The notes beneath the pieces were generated by a model that had not been told where the DNA came from, did no database searches, and saw only the letters and a program-made list of their open reading frames with translations. Source: Hippophae tibetana (Eukaryota > Streptophyta > Magnoliopsida > Rosales > Elaeagnaceae). Taken from it: a DNA stretch of 64,000 nt. The translations under genes and the position numbers were made by a program. The stretch's first letter is position 1, and every line of letters begins with the position of its first letter. Shown one piece after another: positions 12,600 to 24,745 of the stretch. Where the stretch lies: positions 8,875,001 through 8,939,000 of the forward strand of contig CM072809.1 of the NCBI GenBank assembly GCA_037013495.1, given 5' to 3'.

Positions 12600-13702
12600 A
12601 TAGGATTATTATCGCAAATACTACTGAGTTTTTACATTTTTACAAAATTATCCTTGAGTTTTATTTAATATAAAAAATATTCGTGAACATTATTAATGTT
12701 ATATCTCTGTTTAACATTAGGGGTAAAATGATAATCTCACCCCTATACATGTATTACTCCCACGAAAAAAAATCAAAAATACCCCTAAGGTTTTCAATAT
12801 CTTCAAAAATACCCTTAATGTTTAAAAAAACTACAATATCCCTTAGGTTTAAGGTATCTTCAAAAATGTTCTTATCATTTAACATAAGCATAAAAAAACT
12901 GTGAAAAATCACAATCAATATCTAAAAATATATTTTCTACCTATACCTATATAGCTTTTTGAATATTGTCGTTAAGAATATTATCGCAAATACCCTTTAT
13001 GTTTTGTTTTTCTTCAAAAATACTCTTGTTATAATAATTAATTTAATTTTATCAAAAATATTTCTACTATAATAATTAATTTAACTTCGTCAAAAATATC
13101 CATGCTATCATCACAAATGCCCTTACTATAATATTTAATTTATCTTCATCAAAAATATTCTTACTTCTCAGTAACACGATATAAAATATTTTCTAAAAAT
13201 ATCCCTAAAGATAAATTAAGTTAATAAAGCACACAATATCAAGTTAAATATTTTTGGAAACTATTTTATATCGTGTTATTGAGAAGCAGTGATATTTTTG
13301 ACAAAGATAAATTAAATATTGTAGTAGATATATTTTTGATGAAGTTAAATTAATCATTATAGCAGGATTATTTTTGATAATGTTAAATTAATTATTATAC
13401 CAAATATATTTTTGATAAAGTTAAATTAATTATTATAGTAGTGATATTTTTAAAGAAAAGCAAAACCTCAAGGATATTTGCGATAATATTCTTAGCGATA
13501 ATATTTAAAAAGCTATATAGGTAGAGGTAGAAAAGATTTTTCAGATATTAATGTGATTTTTCACGACTTTTTGATACTTCTGTTAAATAATTAGGATATT
13601 TTTAAATATATCTTAAACTTCAGGGGTATTGTAGCTCTTTTTTTAAACGTTAAGAATATTTCGGAAGATATTAAAAACCTCGGGGGTATTTTTTATTTTT
13701 CC
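12600..13702. mobile_element. Fold-back element with arms of about 440-450 bases
   Basis: The left arm (about 12764-13204) and right arm (about 13251-13702) are imperfect reverse complements along their whole length, separated by about 46 bases. Anchor pairs include CTCAGTAACACGATATAAAA (13168-13187) with its counterpart near 13262-13282, and ACCTATATAGCTTTTTGAAT (12946-12965) with its counterpart near 13507-13526. Outer ends pair as ATACCCCTAAGG with CCTCGGGGGTAT. Within the arms a unit of roughly 40 bases (ATAATTAATTTAACTTC and ATCAAAAATAT) recurs. The piece 12600-12763 is also found at 32521-32663, so the element probably begins near 12600. No transposase is visible; it looks like a non-autonomous element, and RNA from it could fold into a long hairpin. 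Confidence 0.75.
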
Positions 13703-13859
13703 CGTTCATAGATTATAAATTTTTAACAGTTTTTTTATTAATTGTTAAAAATATATTAAAAATTAAAAAAAAGTGACTTGTATGACCCTTTATTACTATT
13801 TTTATTTTAAATTAAATCCTAATTTAAAATTTTATTATTATTATTCTCATTTTATCTTT

Positions 13860-14420
13860 AATAAACACACACTTGGATATAAGTCCAACTAAAATCCAAT
13901 TATCTTATTTTAAGACACGTGTTCAATTTTACATAATAAAAATTGTTAATTATACAACAAATATATAAGAAAATGTAAAAAAAAAATATACATAATTAGT
14001 TATTCAAATATATATTAACCGGTGATTGGGTTCACATGTCGATTAAAATTCTATTAGTTGATCATGTATTCAATTTTGTTTCGATGAGTATGATCATTAG
14101 TCAATCAAAATCTGACTACCAAATTAATTGGACATGTGTCCAACTCTCTTTTGTTAAATAAGATCACGGATGGACTAAACTTAGATTGGTTGGACAACTC
14201 TCGATTTAGTTGAATATGTGTCTAATTCTAACAAGTGTATTCATCATCCAATCAAAATTCGATAAGTTGAATAACTGTCAAATTTAATTAAATATGTACA
14301 CAACTCAACTTCTATGAATGAAGTCATCGACTAACCAAACTCTGACCTATTGAACAATTGTTCAGTTTAGTTAGATATGTATACAACTCGACTCTAACTA
14401 ATTAAAAAACCATCTAATTA
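13860..14420. repeat. Degenerate tandem repeat, unit about 100-110 bases
   Basis: A phrase like CATCCAATCAAAATTCGATA followed by GTTGAA...TTTAGTTGAATATGTGTCCAACTC recurs about four or five times (near 13880, 14040, 14100, 14190, 14240 and 14330). Copies are strongly diverged. Right after it come plain AT-rich bases. Confidence 0.5.
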
Positions 14421-15399
14421 TAACTGTTCAAATTAGAAAATGTGTAATTAAAATTAAATCATAAATTATCGATTAAAATTAAAATATTTTTGTCGTTTTA
14501 TATAAAAAAAATTAAAAGAGTGATTTTTAATTAATATAAGATTATTAATATTCATAACATATAGGCACATTTTATTTGGTCGATTAATACGGCTAAATAT
14601 TAACGTGGATAGCAATATGGAATGAATATTGAAGGTTGAAAATAATTCTCTCATAATCTCACACATATATAGGTGCCAACATATAATCAGTTTTAACCTA
14701 ATTAATCTTTTGTTGTACTATAAAACATGATATTGATTGATGCTTGTAATTCTTTCAAGTTGAACGAGGCTATTTGACAATTTATTATATATAAAAAAGC
14801 ATCGGTAAAATGTAGAATTTCTTGTGCACGTGCACATTACGTGCATTATCGATAGAATTATATTTAATAGAATAATAAAATAATATATATATATATATAT
14901 ATACATAAATATATAATACAAATAAAAAAATTAAATTGTTACATTATTTATTATTTATAAATAAAATATACTATTTTTATTATATTTAAAAATTTAATTT
15001 TTTAAATTTATATTATAAATTGAAGTATTGACAAATGATGTTTTAAAAATTCAATTGTTTAATTTTTTAATTTTTTTAAGGGGACAATGACAACGAAATC
15101 AAACCATTATATATATTTTTTAATTTATAGTATAAATTTAAAAATATTATATTATTATTATGTACAAATAAGTACTTCAAAATTCTAATTTTTTAAATTT
15201 ATATTATAAATTTAAATTTTAAAAAATGAAACCTTGGTGACGACGATAATTTTTTTATTTAAGTGTAACTTAATTCATACATGAGTTATATAAAGAATAT
15301 AATTTATGTGTAATTTTAAGTATTTATATTGTCACATACATAATTTTAATATTATTATTATGTGCATTTTTATTAGAAAAGAATGTTTTAACATTTTAT
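14421..15399. other. AT-rich spacer
   Basis: Low-complexity AT-rich DNA with an AT dinucleotide tract at about 14884-14902. A repeated phrase TTTTTAAATTTATATTATAAATT occurs near 14998 and 15190. No gene is seen. Confidence 0.5.
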
Positions 15400-17540
15400 T
15401 TTTCATATTATAGTATAAATTTGACTTAATGATTAGAAAAAAAATTACTTTGTATAATTTTAGAAAAATAATGCAATCATAATCACATAATCTAGTAATA
15501 AGTATAAAGTATCATATAAAAAAATAAAAATTCATATTATCAAAACATATAATGTTGATATTATTATTTCTATATGAATAGATAAATGAAATAATAATAA
15601 CCATATAATTGAATTGTAAGTATAAAGCGTTTTATACAAAAAAAAAAGTATTATTATGATGGGGATTTGTTAAAAGGGGCATATTTTTTTATAATAGTTT
15701 GAAAAAGGGCACATTTTATCCTTAAATTTGAAAATATATATTTTAATCAATTTTATTTAAAAATAAATAAAAATATATATCAACTCTATTTTACAAAACA
15801 TAATTATTATAAACATAACAAAATATTAACATTTTATAAATTTATAATTAATTTTAAATACACAAATCTCTTTTATCATATTATATATTAAAGTTTTATT
15901 TTAAAAAACAAAAATAAGTTATTTTATAATAAAATAAATATAAATTTATATGAAAATGATACGCTAAGTATTTTGATAATTCATAGATAATATAATATAT
16001 TATTATTATTATTATTAAATATAATTATAATTATATTTAATAAAAAATTATAATATTAATTATAATTATAATATTAATTATAATTATAATATAAAAAATA
16101 ATTAAATTATTAAAAAAATTGAAAGCCTCTATATCCAACTTTCTACAAGATATAAATACAAATATAGAACATTTTGACGCAAACTTTGTGTCAAAATATT
16201 ATCTAATATAATATTATTATAATTATTTTTATTATTAATAAAATAAAATATATCTAATTAATTGTATTTAAATATTTAAATATAATTATTATTAATAAAT
16301 ATTTGTTATCTTAATAAAAATAAAAATTATAATAATATTAGAGATATGTGTTATAATGTTATAATGTTTTCTATTTTTTAATTTTTTAATATTAAATAAT
16401 TTATTTTTAAAAAAAATTAATAATTTTTCATAAAAATGGTTGTAACTATTTAGTAAAGTTTTTAATAATTTAAAATTTTATAATTTATTATTATTATTTT
16501 ATAAAAAAAATTGATAAGTTATTTGTTATAAAAAATTATATATTTTTTATTATATAAATATAATTTATTTTTATTTATAATAAAAATAAATTATTATTTA
16601 TTAAAATTTAATAAATAAGGATATTTTATTTTTTGTTTTTTTAAGAAGAAAAAAAAATGTAAAGTTTGGTTTTTTCAAAAAGAGAAAAAAAAGTGGCTGA
16701 GATGGAGGGGAGAAAAGAGAAAAAATATAGTTCACGGCAAATTGTTAAATAGGTTTCAATTTGACTTCTTTTAAATTAAAAACAATATTAACCTTTTTTA
16801 AAACTATTATAAAATATATTCCCTTTTTAGACAAATATCCTATTATTATCATCACAATAAATCATTTTGATATTACTATTTATTATATTCTTATTAAAAA
16901 GTATTGTTTTAAAAATCTAGTTTTAAATGAGATATTCATAATCACATAACCCCGTAGTAATTATAAAGTATCAAAGTTTTAAGTATTGATATACATAAGA
17001 TAAATTTTGATATTAGTATTGTCTATATTTTTTATTATAAATTTACACTATAAAAATTTATAACAAGTGTAAAGTGTCATATAAAAAAGTTTTCGTATTA
17101 TTATAATATATAATTTTGATATCTTTATTCATAATCATGTAATCTACTAGTAATTATAAAGTATCTTATACAAAAAAAAGTTAAATATTAATATTATCAT
17201 ATTATGTAATTTTGATATTATTATCGTGTAAATTTTTATTAAAAATTTATGTTTTAAATATCTATTAATAAGTATAAATTATGTTATATAAAAAGCAGAA
17301 ATTTAAATATTTGTATTATAATAATATATAATTTTGATATTATTAAATAGGTAAATAATATAGTTATAATCATATAATTTAGTAATAAATATAAAAGTAT
17401 CATATAAAAAATAAAAGTTTAAATATTTATATTATTATAATGTATAATTTTAATATTATTATTATGTAATTTTTTATTAAAAATACAATTTTAAAAATAT
17501 AATTTTTACAATATAGTATAAGTTTCACTTTATAAGTAAA
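15400..17540. repeat. Degenerate AT-rich repeat family built around AATAAGTATAAAGTATCATAT
   Basis: The phrase (A)ATCATATAATCTAGTAATAA, GTATAAAGTATCATATAAAAA, then an ATTTTGATATTATTAT block recurs near 15475, 15596, 16936, 17061, 17132, 17260 and 17363. Spacing varies from about 70 to 130 bases. Copies differ at many sites. The stretch 15990-16090 between is made of ATT and TATAATTA runs. Confidence 0.5.
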
Positions 17541-19512
17541 ATAAAGAAAGAAAAAAAATATTTATTTTAGAGATATTTTAATATTTATCTATATGTATGT
17601 ATAAAAAATATATTTATTTTAAAGATATTTTAAAATTTACTTAGGTGTATTTATTTATGAATATTTTGATAATTATGTGTATACAAAATCTAACCCATAT
17701 TTTTAATATATATTAGTTTTTGACCCGTTTTACAAAGATGGATACATAAAATATAATTATGTTAATAAAATTAATTTTATTATTTAAATATAATAATTAT
17801 ATAATAATATTAATTATTGAGTAATATTTAATATGGTATATAATTTTTTTATTTAAAAAAAGTGTTTAAATTCGATTTTTAAAATTTAATAAATATATAA
17901 GGATATGTAGTATTTAAAAAATATAGAGAATATTCAATGAACCGTAAAAAACTAAAAAACAAATATAAGTACATATTAATATTTAGGTGTGTATTAAAAA
18001 ACAGATAGAAACCAAAAAATATAAAATAATCAAAATAATACACAATAAAATTAACCAAATAATTATTTATAAAAATATATTTATTTTAAGGAGAATTTAG
18101 TATTTATTTATGTGTACAAAATAGTGAAATAATGGAACAAAATAATAATCGATGTACTTTTTATGTGTTATTCTTATTTTTTATTTGTAATTATAATTTT
18201 TTTATTTATTTGTTATATAAATAAAAAATGTATTTATTTTAAAGATATTTTTATTTTTATTTATGTATACAAGTAGAAAATGTATTTATTTTAAAAAAAA
18301 TTATATTTATTTATGTGTAAAAAAAGTAATTTAATAGGGAAGAATAAAATGTTACTGTTTATTGGTTATTTTTGAATTATATATATATTAATATATAATT
18401 ATTAAAAATATATTTATTTTAAAAATATTTTATAATTTATTTAATTGTATAAATAAAAATATATTTATTTATAAATTTAAGAAAGAAATAAAAAAATGGC
18501 AACATAACGCAATGACAAAAGCTAACCCTTATTTTTAATATATATTAGTGGTTAGCCACGTTTTACAAAGGTGGTTACATAAAATATAATTATATTAATA
18601 AGATTTGTTTTATTATTTAAATTTAATAATTATATAATATTATTAATTATTGAGTAATATTTCATATGATTATGTAATTTTTTATTTTAAAAAATTAATT
18701 ACGATTTTTTTATTTGATAAGTATATAAGGATATTTTTACATTAAAAAAATACTGAGAATAGTGAATGAATTATAAAAAACTAACAAAAATAAAAAAATA
18801 AAAGAAATATAAATACATGAATATTTAGGCGTGTATTGAAAAACGGACAGAAACTCAAAAAAAGAAAATAATCAAAAGAGTAAACAATAAAATTAACAAA
18901 ACAATTATTTATAAAAAAATGTATTTATTTTAAAGAAATTTTGATATTTATTTATGTGTAAAAAATAGTAAAATAATAACCAATGTACTCTTCAATTGTT
19001 ATTATAATTTTTTTATTTATTTGGGTATATAAATAAAAAATGTAATTATTTATGTGTATAAGTAAAAAATATATTTCTTTTAAGAGTATTAATATTTATT
19101 TGTGTATAAAAAAAGTAAGGAACAATGAAGTAGGAGAGTAACAAAAATATTGTTCATTGATTATTCATGATTTTTATACATAGTAATAGATAATTATTAA
19201 AAATATATTTATTTTAGAGATATTTTAATATTTATTTATATGTATAAATAAAAAAAATATTTATTTTAAAGACATTTTAGATTTTATTTAAGTATAAAAA
19301 TAAAAATATATTTATTTACAAACATTTTGGTATTTATATGTGTGTAAAAAAAGTAACTAAATAGTGAAACAAGAAAATAACCAATATACTATCGATTGGT
19401 TATTCACACCTTATAAATAATAATAATAATAGATATTTATAAAAAATATATTTATTTTAAGGATATTTTAGTATTTATTTATGTTTAAAATAAAAGAAGT
19501 AGGAGAATAAAT
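17541..19512. repeat. AT-rich array with a higher-order unit of about 830 bases
   Basis: Short units of about 60 bases (ATATTTATTTTAAAGATATT, then TTTATTTATGTGTATAAATA) repeat through the block. On a larger scale, 17691-18520 and 18523 to about 19350 match each other at an offset near 832. Both start with TAACCC then TATTTTTAATATATATTAG; both contain CGTTTTACAAAG-TGG-TACATA and later ATATTTAGG-GTGTATT-AAAAA. The Copia element interrupts the array at 19513 and the short units resume after 24745. Confidence 0.65.
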
Positions 19513-19664
19513 TGAATATATTGAATATATTTACAATTGTTGTTATAATGAATACTAATACATGTATAAATACAAGAAATAAGAATTTGCTTTTTATGAA
19601 AAATGTTTTTAGTAAAAGTATATTAGTTACATACAATTAATATACCATTAATGATTTATTAACA
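19513..19664 (-). repeat. Copia 3' LTR
   Basis: Plus-strand ends are TGAATATATTGAATAT and GATTTATTAACA. It agrees with the right LTR in order and length, at roughly 90% identity by eye. In the element's direction it is the 3' LTR. Confidence 0.9.
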
Positions 19665-19671
19665 CTCCCAG

Positions 19672-21705
19672 TCAATTTGGCGCATAGATATCGATTATGC
19701 CCAACTTGCTTAGTGAACCGTATAATGCCTTCTTGTAAACTTTCTTGGCAAGCATATCTGTAAGTTGATCTTCTCTGGGAACAAAAGGAAAACTAATAAG
19801 TTTGGCATCTAACTTCTCTTTTATAAAGTGACGATCAACCTCTACATGCTTAGTGTGATCATGTTGTGCTAGATTTTGTGATATATCAATGACTACCCGA
19901 TTGTCACAATATATCTGCATAATATTTTTGAGTTCGAAACCCAAATCCAATAACAAAGTTCTTATCCATAGTAATTCACAAACCCCATGAGTCATACCTC
20001 TATACTCGGGCTTAGCACTAGATCGTGCCATCATTTTCTACTTCTTACTTTTCCATGTAACCAAATTTCCTCCCACAAAGGTGAAATAACCCGATGTTGA
20101 CTTTCTATCTGTAATACTTCCTGATCAATCTGCATCTGTGAAGCCACAAACTTCAAGAAGATTGTTGTGTTTAGAGAACATTACTCCCCTTCCTGGAGCC
20201 GATTTCAAATACCTTAAAATTCTCAAAACAACATTCATATGGTTCTCACTTGGATTATGCATGAATTGACTCACCACACTTATTGCATATGCAACATCTG
20301 GTCTAGTATGAGCTAAGTAAATCAAACGCCCAACCAATCTCTGATAGCGAGCTCGATCAGTTGGTATCTGATCTGGATACTCTACTAAACAATGGTTTTG
20401 TTCAATAGGAGTGTCAATAGGTTTGCAATCCAACATATATGTCTTTGTTAGCAGATCAATAATGTACTTCCTCTGACAAAGATATATTCCTTCTCTTCCC
20501 CTAGCTATCTCAATTCCTAAGAAGTACTTTAGTTCACCTAAGTCTTTCATCTCGAATTCATAGGCTAGCTGTCTTTGTAATTTATCTATCTCAATAGTAT
20601 CATCACCAGTGATTACCATATCATCAACATAAATGATTAGGGTTGTTACCTTCCCTCGTTGATGTTTGAGAAATAGAGTGTGATTTGAATTACTCTGTCT
20701 GTAACCAACCTTTTGTATGAACTGTGAAAACCTTCCAAACCAGGCTCGAGGGGATTGCTTGAGACCATATAAAGACTTCCTCAATTTGCATACAAAATTA
20801 CCAGGAGAATCAACTACATACCCAGGTGGAAGACTCATGTACACCTCCTCGGCTAATTCTCCATGAAGAAACACATTCTTGACATAAAATTGCCAAAGTG
20901 GACAGTTTAGGTTAGCGCCAAGTGAGAGCAAAACCCGAATAGTATTCATTTTGGCAACAGGAGCAAAAGTCTCATCGTAGTCTACACCATACGTTTGAGT
21001 AAACCCTTTTGCTACAAGACGAGCTTTATACCGATTTACGGATCCATCACCATTATGTTTTACAGTAAACACCCATCAATAACCAACTGCCTTTTTTCCT
21101 TGTGGTGGTGGCACAAATTGCCAAGTATCGTTCTTCTTTAAAGCATCCATCTCTTTAGCCATTGTCTTTCTCCATATTGGATCTCCCAACGCATCCTGCA
21201 CTTTGTTAGGTACTGATACACCATATATTTGATTCACAAATGATTTATATGACTTAGATAATCTTTTAGTGAACATATAATTGGCTATTGGGTATTTTGA
21301 TTTTGCATGAATATTTGGTTCATACCTTTTCGTTGGTTGACCTCGAGTAGACCTATTTGCTAACATATACTGTCCAACATTAGACTCAATGTTAATAGTA
21401 TCAGTGGGTGTACATACCTCATATGAGTGACCTTCAGTACCAGGGAGTTGTTGATCAGGGGTAGGAGTAATGCCTGAGGGTACAATTGTGTCTTCAACTT
21501 CATTTGCTGTAAGTGAATTTGGTGCTTGAATACTTGGAACATCTGCTTCTGCAATGATTGGATTCAATGGATTAGGAATCTCATCTGGTCTCATTAAAAC
21601 ATCAGTTGGTGATTCTCCTAATGCCTCCCTCTCACCATGATACAGTTCTTTGAAATATGTATTCTCCCCCTGACGAGCAGTATCAGGTGAGGAAAAATAA
21701 CTCAT
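19672..21705 (-). pseudogene. Copia reverse transcriptase and RNase H remnant
   Basis: Reverse transcriptase: VNRYKARLVAKGFTQTYG, DYDETFAPVAKM, SLYGLKQSPRAW and the catalytic IIYVDDMVITG (about 20590-21040). RNase H: the Asp of FTDAD and VIYCDNRV-type IYCDNRVVIDIS, ending with DMLAKKV. Stops at 21076-21078, 20125-20127 and 20038-20040 cut conserved motifs. Each is one transition away from the codon expected for the family, so the product is dead although the rest is well kept. Confidence 0.9.
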
Positions 21706-23126
21706 GTCCTAAAAGAAGATAACATCCATAGTGACATAATACTTTTTGGTCGGTGGATGGAAGCACTCGTACCCTTTCTGATAATTTCCATAACCAACAA
21801 ACACACATTTAATTGCCCGGGCATCTAATTTAGACCGTTGATTTTTAGGAACATGCACAAAAGCAACACAACCAAATACACGGGTAGGAAGATTATGGAA
21901 GGATTATAAGGAGACATAAGATGTGAGAATCTGGAATGAGATTTTTTCGTTAAGGACACTAGACGGGAGACGATTGATGAGATGGGTGGCAGATTGTACA
22001 ACATCACCCCAAAGATATTTTGCCATATAAGCACTAAATAAGAGTGCACGAGCCATATCAAGTAAATGACGATTTTTTCTTTTAGACACTCCATTTTGTT
22101 CCGGTGTTTGCGGACAAGTAGTTTGGTGAATAATCTCATGTGTTTTGAAAAAGTCTTGAAAAACATGATTAACATATTCCCCCTCGTTGTCAGAACGGAG
22201 GATCCAAATGATGTCATTGTATTGTGTTTGAATGAAGGTATGAAGGTATGAAAGGTTTGAAAAACTGAAAAAAACTTCATCTTTTGTTCTAAGAAGAGAA
22301 ATCCATGATAACCTTGTACAATTATCGATAAACGAAACAAAATATCTCATACCTGATATAGTGAGCTCTTTAGATGGTCCTCAAACATGAGAATGAATTA
22401 ATTCAAAAGGAATAGTACTTTTATTAGAAATACTAGGAGAATAAGTAATACGATGGCTCTTGGCCAAAACACAAGTCTCACAATGTAGAACAGTCTCACT
22501 AACACCAATAAATAAAATGGGCATAGATTTTTTCATAAGACTAAAAGACGGATGCCCTAAGCGGCGATGCCACAACCAAATTTCACTTAGCTTATCGAAA
22601 CTATAGGTCAATTTAGTGCGTGCCCATGCTCCTGGTTTCTCCCTTACGTAGTTCTGATCCAAACGGAACAATCTGCCCCTCAGATACCCTCGACCAATTA
22701 TTTTCCTGGTAAGAAGATCCTGAAAATCACATACATAGGATAAAAGGTTACAAAACATTTAGACTCAATATTCAACTTTGGGACATATATTAAGTGATGA
22801 GATAAGTCAGGTACATATAAAACATTATGGAGCTGTAAAGATGAAGTGATATGAACTGACCCCTTTCCTAAGACAGGAAAGGTCTCACCATTAGCATTCG
22901 TAACATAAGACACTGGTGGGGCAGATAACTCATTAAAATAAGATTTATCATAAGTCATATGATCAGATGCACCAGAATCAATAATCCAAGTATTAGACTC
23001 AACAGAGTGAGAAACATTTAAGGTCATACCAATCTTACCACGACCAGCTATTGAAGCTGTAGGGATACCTCCACATTCCATAGGATGATTTTGTCCATAG
23101 TAGTCTGGTTCTTGAAAATTTTTCAC
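21706..23126 (-). pseudogene. Copia protease, GAG-pre-integrase and integrase remnant
   Basis: Protease: WIIDSGASDHM near 22970-22990 with the DSGA active site. GAG-pre-integrase: LWHRRLGHPSFSLMKKS near 22540-22570. Integrase: FIDNCTRLSW, the second catalytic Asp in LRSDNEGEYV and the Glu in PEQNGVSKRKNRH (about 22070-22350). A frameshift near 22745 separates protease from the His-Arg-Arg motif; another lies near 21900. A TAG at 21709-21711 splits this part from the reverse transcriptase segment. Confidence 0.85.
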
Positions 23127-23213
23127 TGCAGTTGCTTTTGCTTTAGAACGATGATGTTGTCATTTTGCTCCATAGTAGTCTGCTTTTGGTTTCAAGTGTG
23201 GATACAGTTTTTA

Positions 23214-24067
23214 ACAATTCTCACGAAGATGCCCCTGTTCATTGCAATAAGAGCAGTGAGAACAAGAGCAATTGGTAAAACCTGGTGGAGGTTCATGTTG
23301 ATGAAGTGGAATTGAATTTTTCTACTGGAGGAAATGTGCCTTTGATTTGGCTTGAATGGCTAGGCTTGATACCTCAATTTATGCTTGATGAAGACTCTCT
23401 TGTTGAGATTGGTCTTTACGGATGTATGTAAAGGTGGTAGTCAAGCTCGGAGATTCTGACATTCAAAGCAATTCTCCTTTGGCACTATTATGTTTTGTAT
23501 CAAGGCCTCTTAAAAAGGCATGTACTCGTTCAAGCTCCTTCTGGTACCACAAAAGGTCTTTTGGATTTTTAATTTTGCACGGGCGTTTCTGGCCAATTTT
23601 AGCCCATATATTTTTCAGCTTGGTAAAAAAAGAGATATTGGTTGCCCATTTTGATGCATGTCATCAGCTTTGCACATGAGTTCATGAACTTGAATAAAGT
23701 CAGACTCATTTGTATAAAGATCGCTTGAGGTATTCCATATGGCCTCAGCAGTTTCACATTCCTCCACCATTTGTAATATATCATCAGTGATGACTCTAAG
23801 TAGAATTGACATTACAAAGCCATCATCATTTTCCCACCTAGTATAGGCTTCTATATCATCTTGACTAGGAGCCCTGATTAATCTAGATATATGTCTCATC
23901 TCATGCATCCCACGAAGATAAACAGACATAACTTTTTTCCATGTTTGAAAATTTGTACCATTAAGTTTAGTACCCTTGAAAGAACCAATTTCTGAACTCT
24001 TAAGAGAAACTTCAAAATTTGGAACTTCATGAATTCTGGAAACTTGATGTTGTCTTGAATCTTCCAT
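23214..24067 (-). pseudogene. Copia Gag remnant with zinc knuckle
   Basis: Starts with a Met at 24067 followed by an acidic, Ser-rich segment and the conserved GTKLNGTNFQTWKK region, then typical Copia Gag helices (WENDDGFVMSILLRVI, AEAIWNTSSDLY). The reading frame breaks near 23615. Further on, 23214-23255 encodes CSYCNEQGHLRENC, a perfect CX2CX4HX4C zinc knuckle, followed at once by a stop. In the retrotransposon this protein coats the RNA in virus-like particles; here it cannot be complete. Confidence 0.85.
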
Positions 24068-24309
24068 TGAAATAATAAAAAAAAAATATTGTGCAGTGGA
24101 ATAAATATTTTGTTTTTTTTGGGTCGAATTGGGTTATGGATTGGGCTGATAAGTGTGTTGTCTAATTATTGAGTGAGCTGATGGGCTGATAGGCTTGGAC
24201 TAGGTCAGATGAGTAAGTGGGCTGATGGGCTTGGATTAGGGTAGAGCTTAAAAAAATGAAAAACTAAAAAAAATTAAAAACTGAACAGAGTAGTGTAGGA
24301 GCTGTGCGG

Positions 24310-24480
24310 ACTCACAAAGAATGCATGGGTGAAGCTGGACGACGCAAGGGTGTGCGAGTTGGACGATGTAGGGGTGCGCGAGTTGGACGACACGGGTTGG
24401 ACGTCGCGAACTGGACAGCGCGGGCTGGACGACAGATCTGCAACGGACGGACAGATCTGCAATGGCGTCACGAACTGAAC
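24310..24480. repeat. GC-rich repeats in the Copia leader
   Basis: Between the 5' LTR and Gag, a phrase GAGTTGGACGA-G-(A/G)GGGTG(T/C)GC with a period near 26 bases recurs about three times. It passes into looser GGACG-rich repeats and a duplicated ACAGATCTGCAA. The block is far richer in GC than everything around it. Confidence 0.6.
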
Positions 24481-24594
24481 AATGCGAGATGATTAACGAC
24501 ACTGCATAAAAAGCACTTACGACGACGCTAGGTGGCGCTGTTGCTCAGAAGCCGGTAGGAAGTTTTTTTTTTTTTTCCTACTCTCATACAAAAT

Positions 24595-24745
24595 TGAATA
24601 TACTGAATATATTTACAATTGTTGTTACAATGAATACTAATACATGTATAAATACAGAAAATAAGAATCTACTTTTTAGAAAAATACTTTTAAGAAAAGT
24701 ATATTAGTTGCATACAACTAATATACCATTAATGATTTATTAACA
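24595..24745 (-). repeat. Copia 5' LTR
   Basis: Same ends as the left LTR (TGAATATACTGAATAT ... GATTTATTAACA). The two copies differ at about a dozen or more sites, so the insertion is old. The primer-site-like sequence lies just inside on the left. Confidence 0.9.

Larger units (their letters stand above)
19513..24745 (-). mobile_element. Ty1/Copia LTR retrotransposon, decayed, short LTRs
   Basis: About 5.2 kb, read on the minus strand. LTRs of about 151 bases flank it (TG...CA ends on both strands). On the minus strand the order is Gag, zinc knuckle, protease, integrase, reverse transcriptase and RNase H; integrase before reverse transcriptase marks Copia. Next to the 5' LTR (right side) TTGTATGAGAGT matches 9 of 12 bases of the initiator-tRNA primer site TGGTATCAGAGC. 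Next to the 3' LTR is the purine tract GACTGGGAG. The open frame is cut by several stops and frameshifts, so it is non-autonomous. The target-site duplication is unclear in this AT-rich setting; AAAT-like bases occur on both sides. Confidence 0.95.

Noticed and set aside
24248-24502. Open frames of 60-84 codons in the Copia leader
   Set aside because: They arise from GC-rich repeats in the untranslated leader and are not Gag-like.
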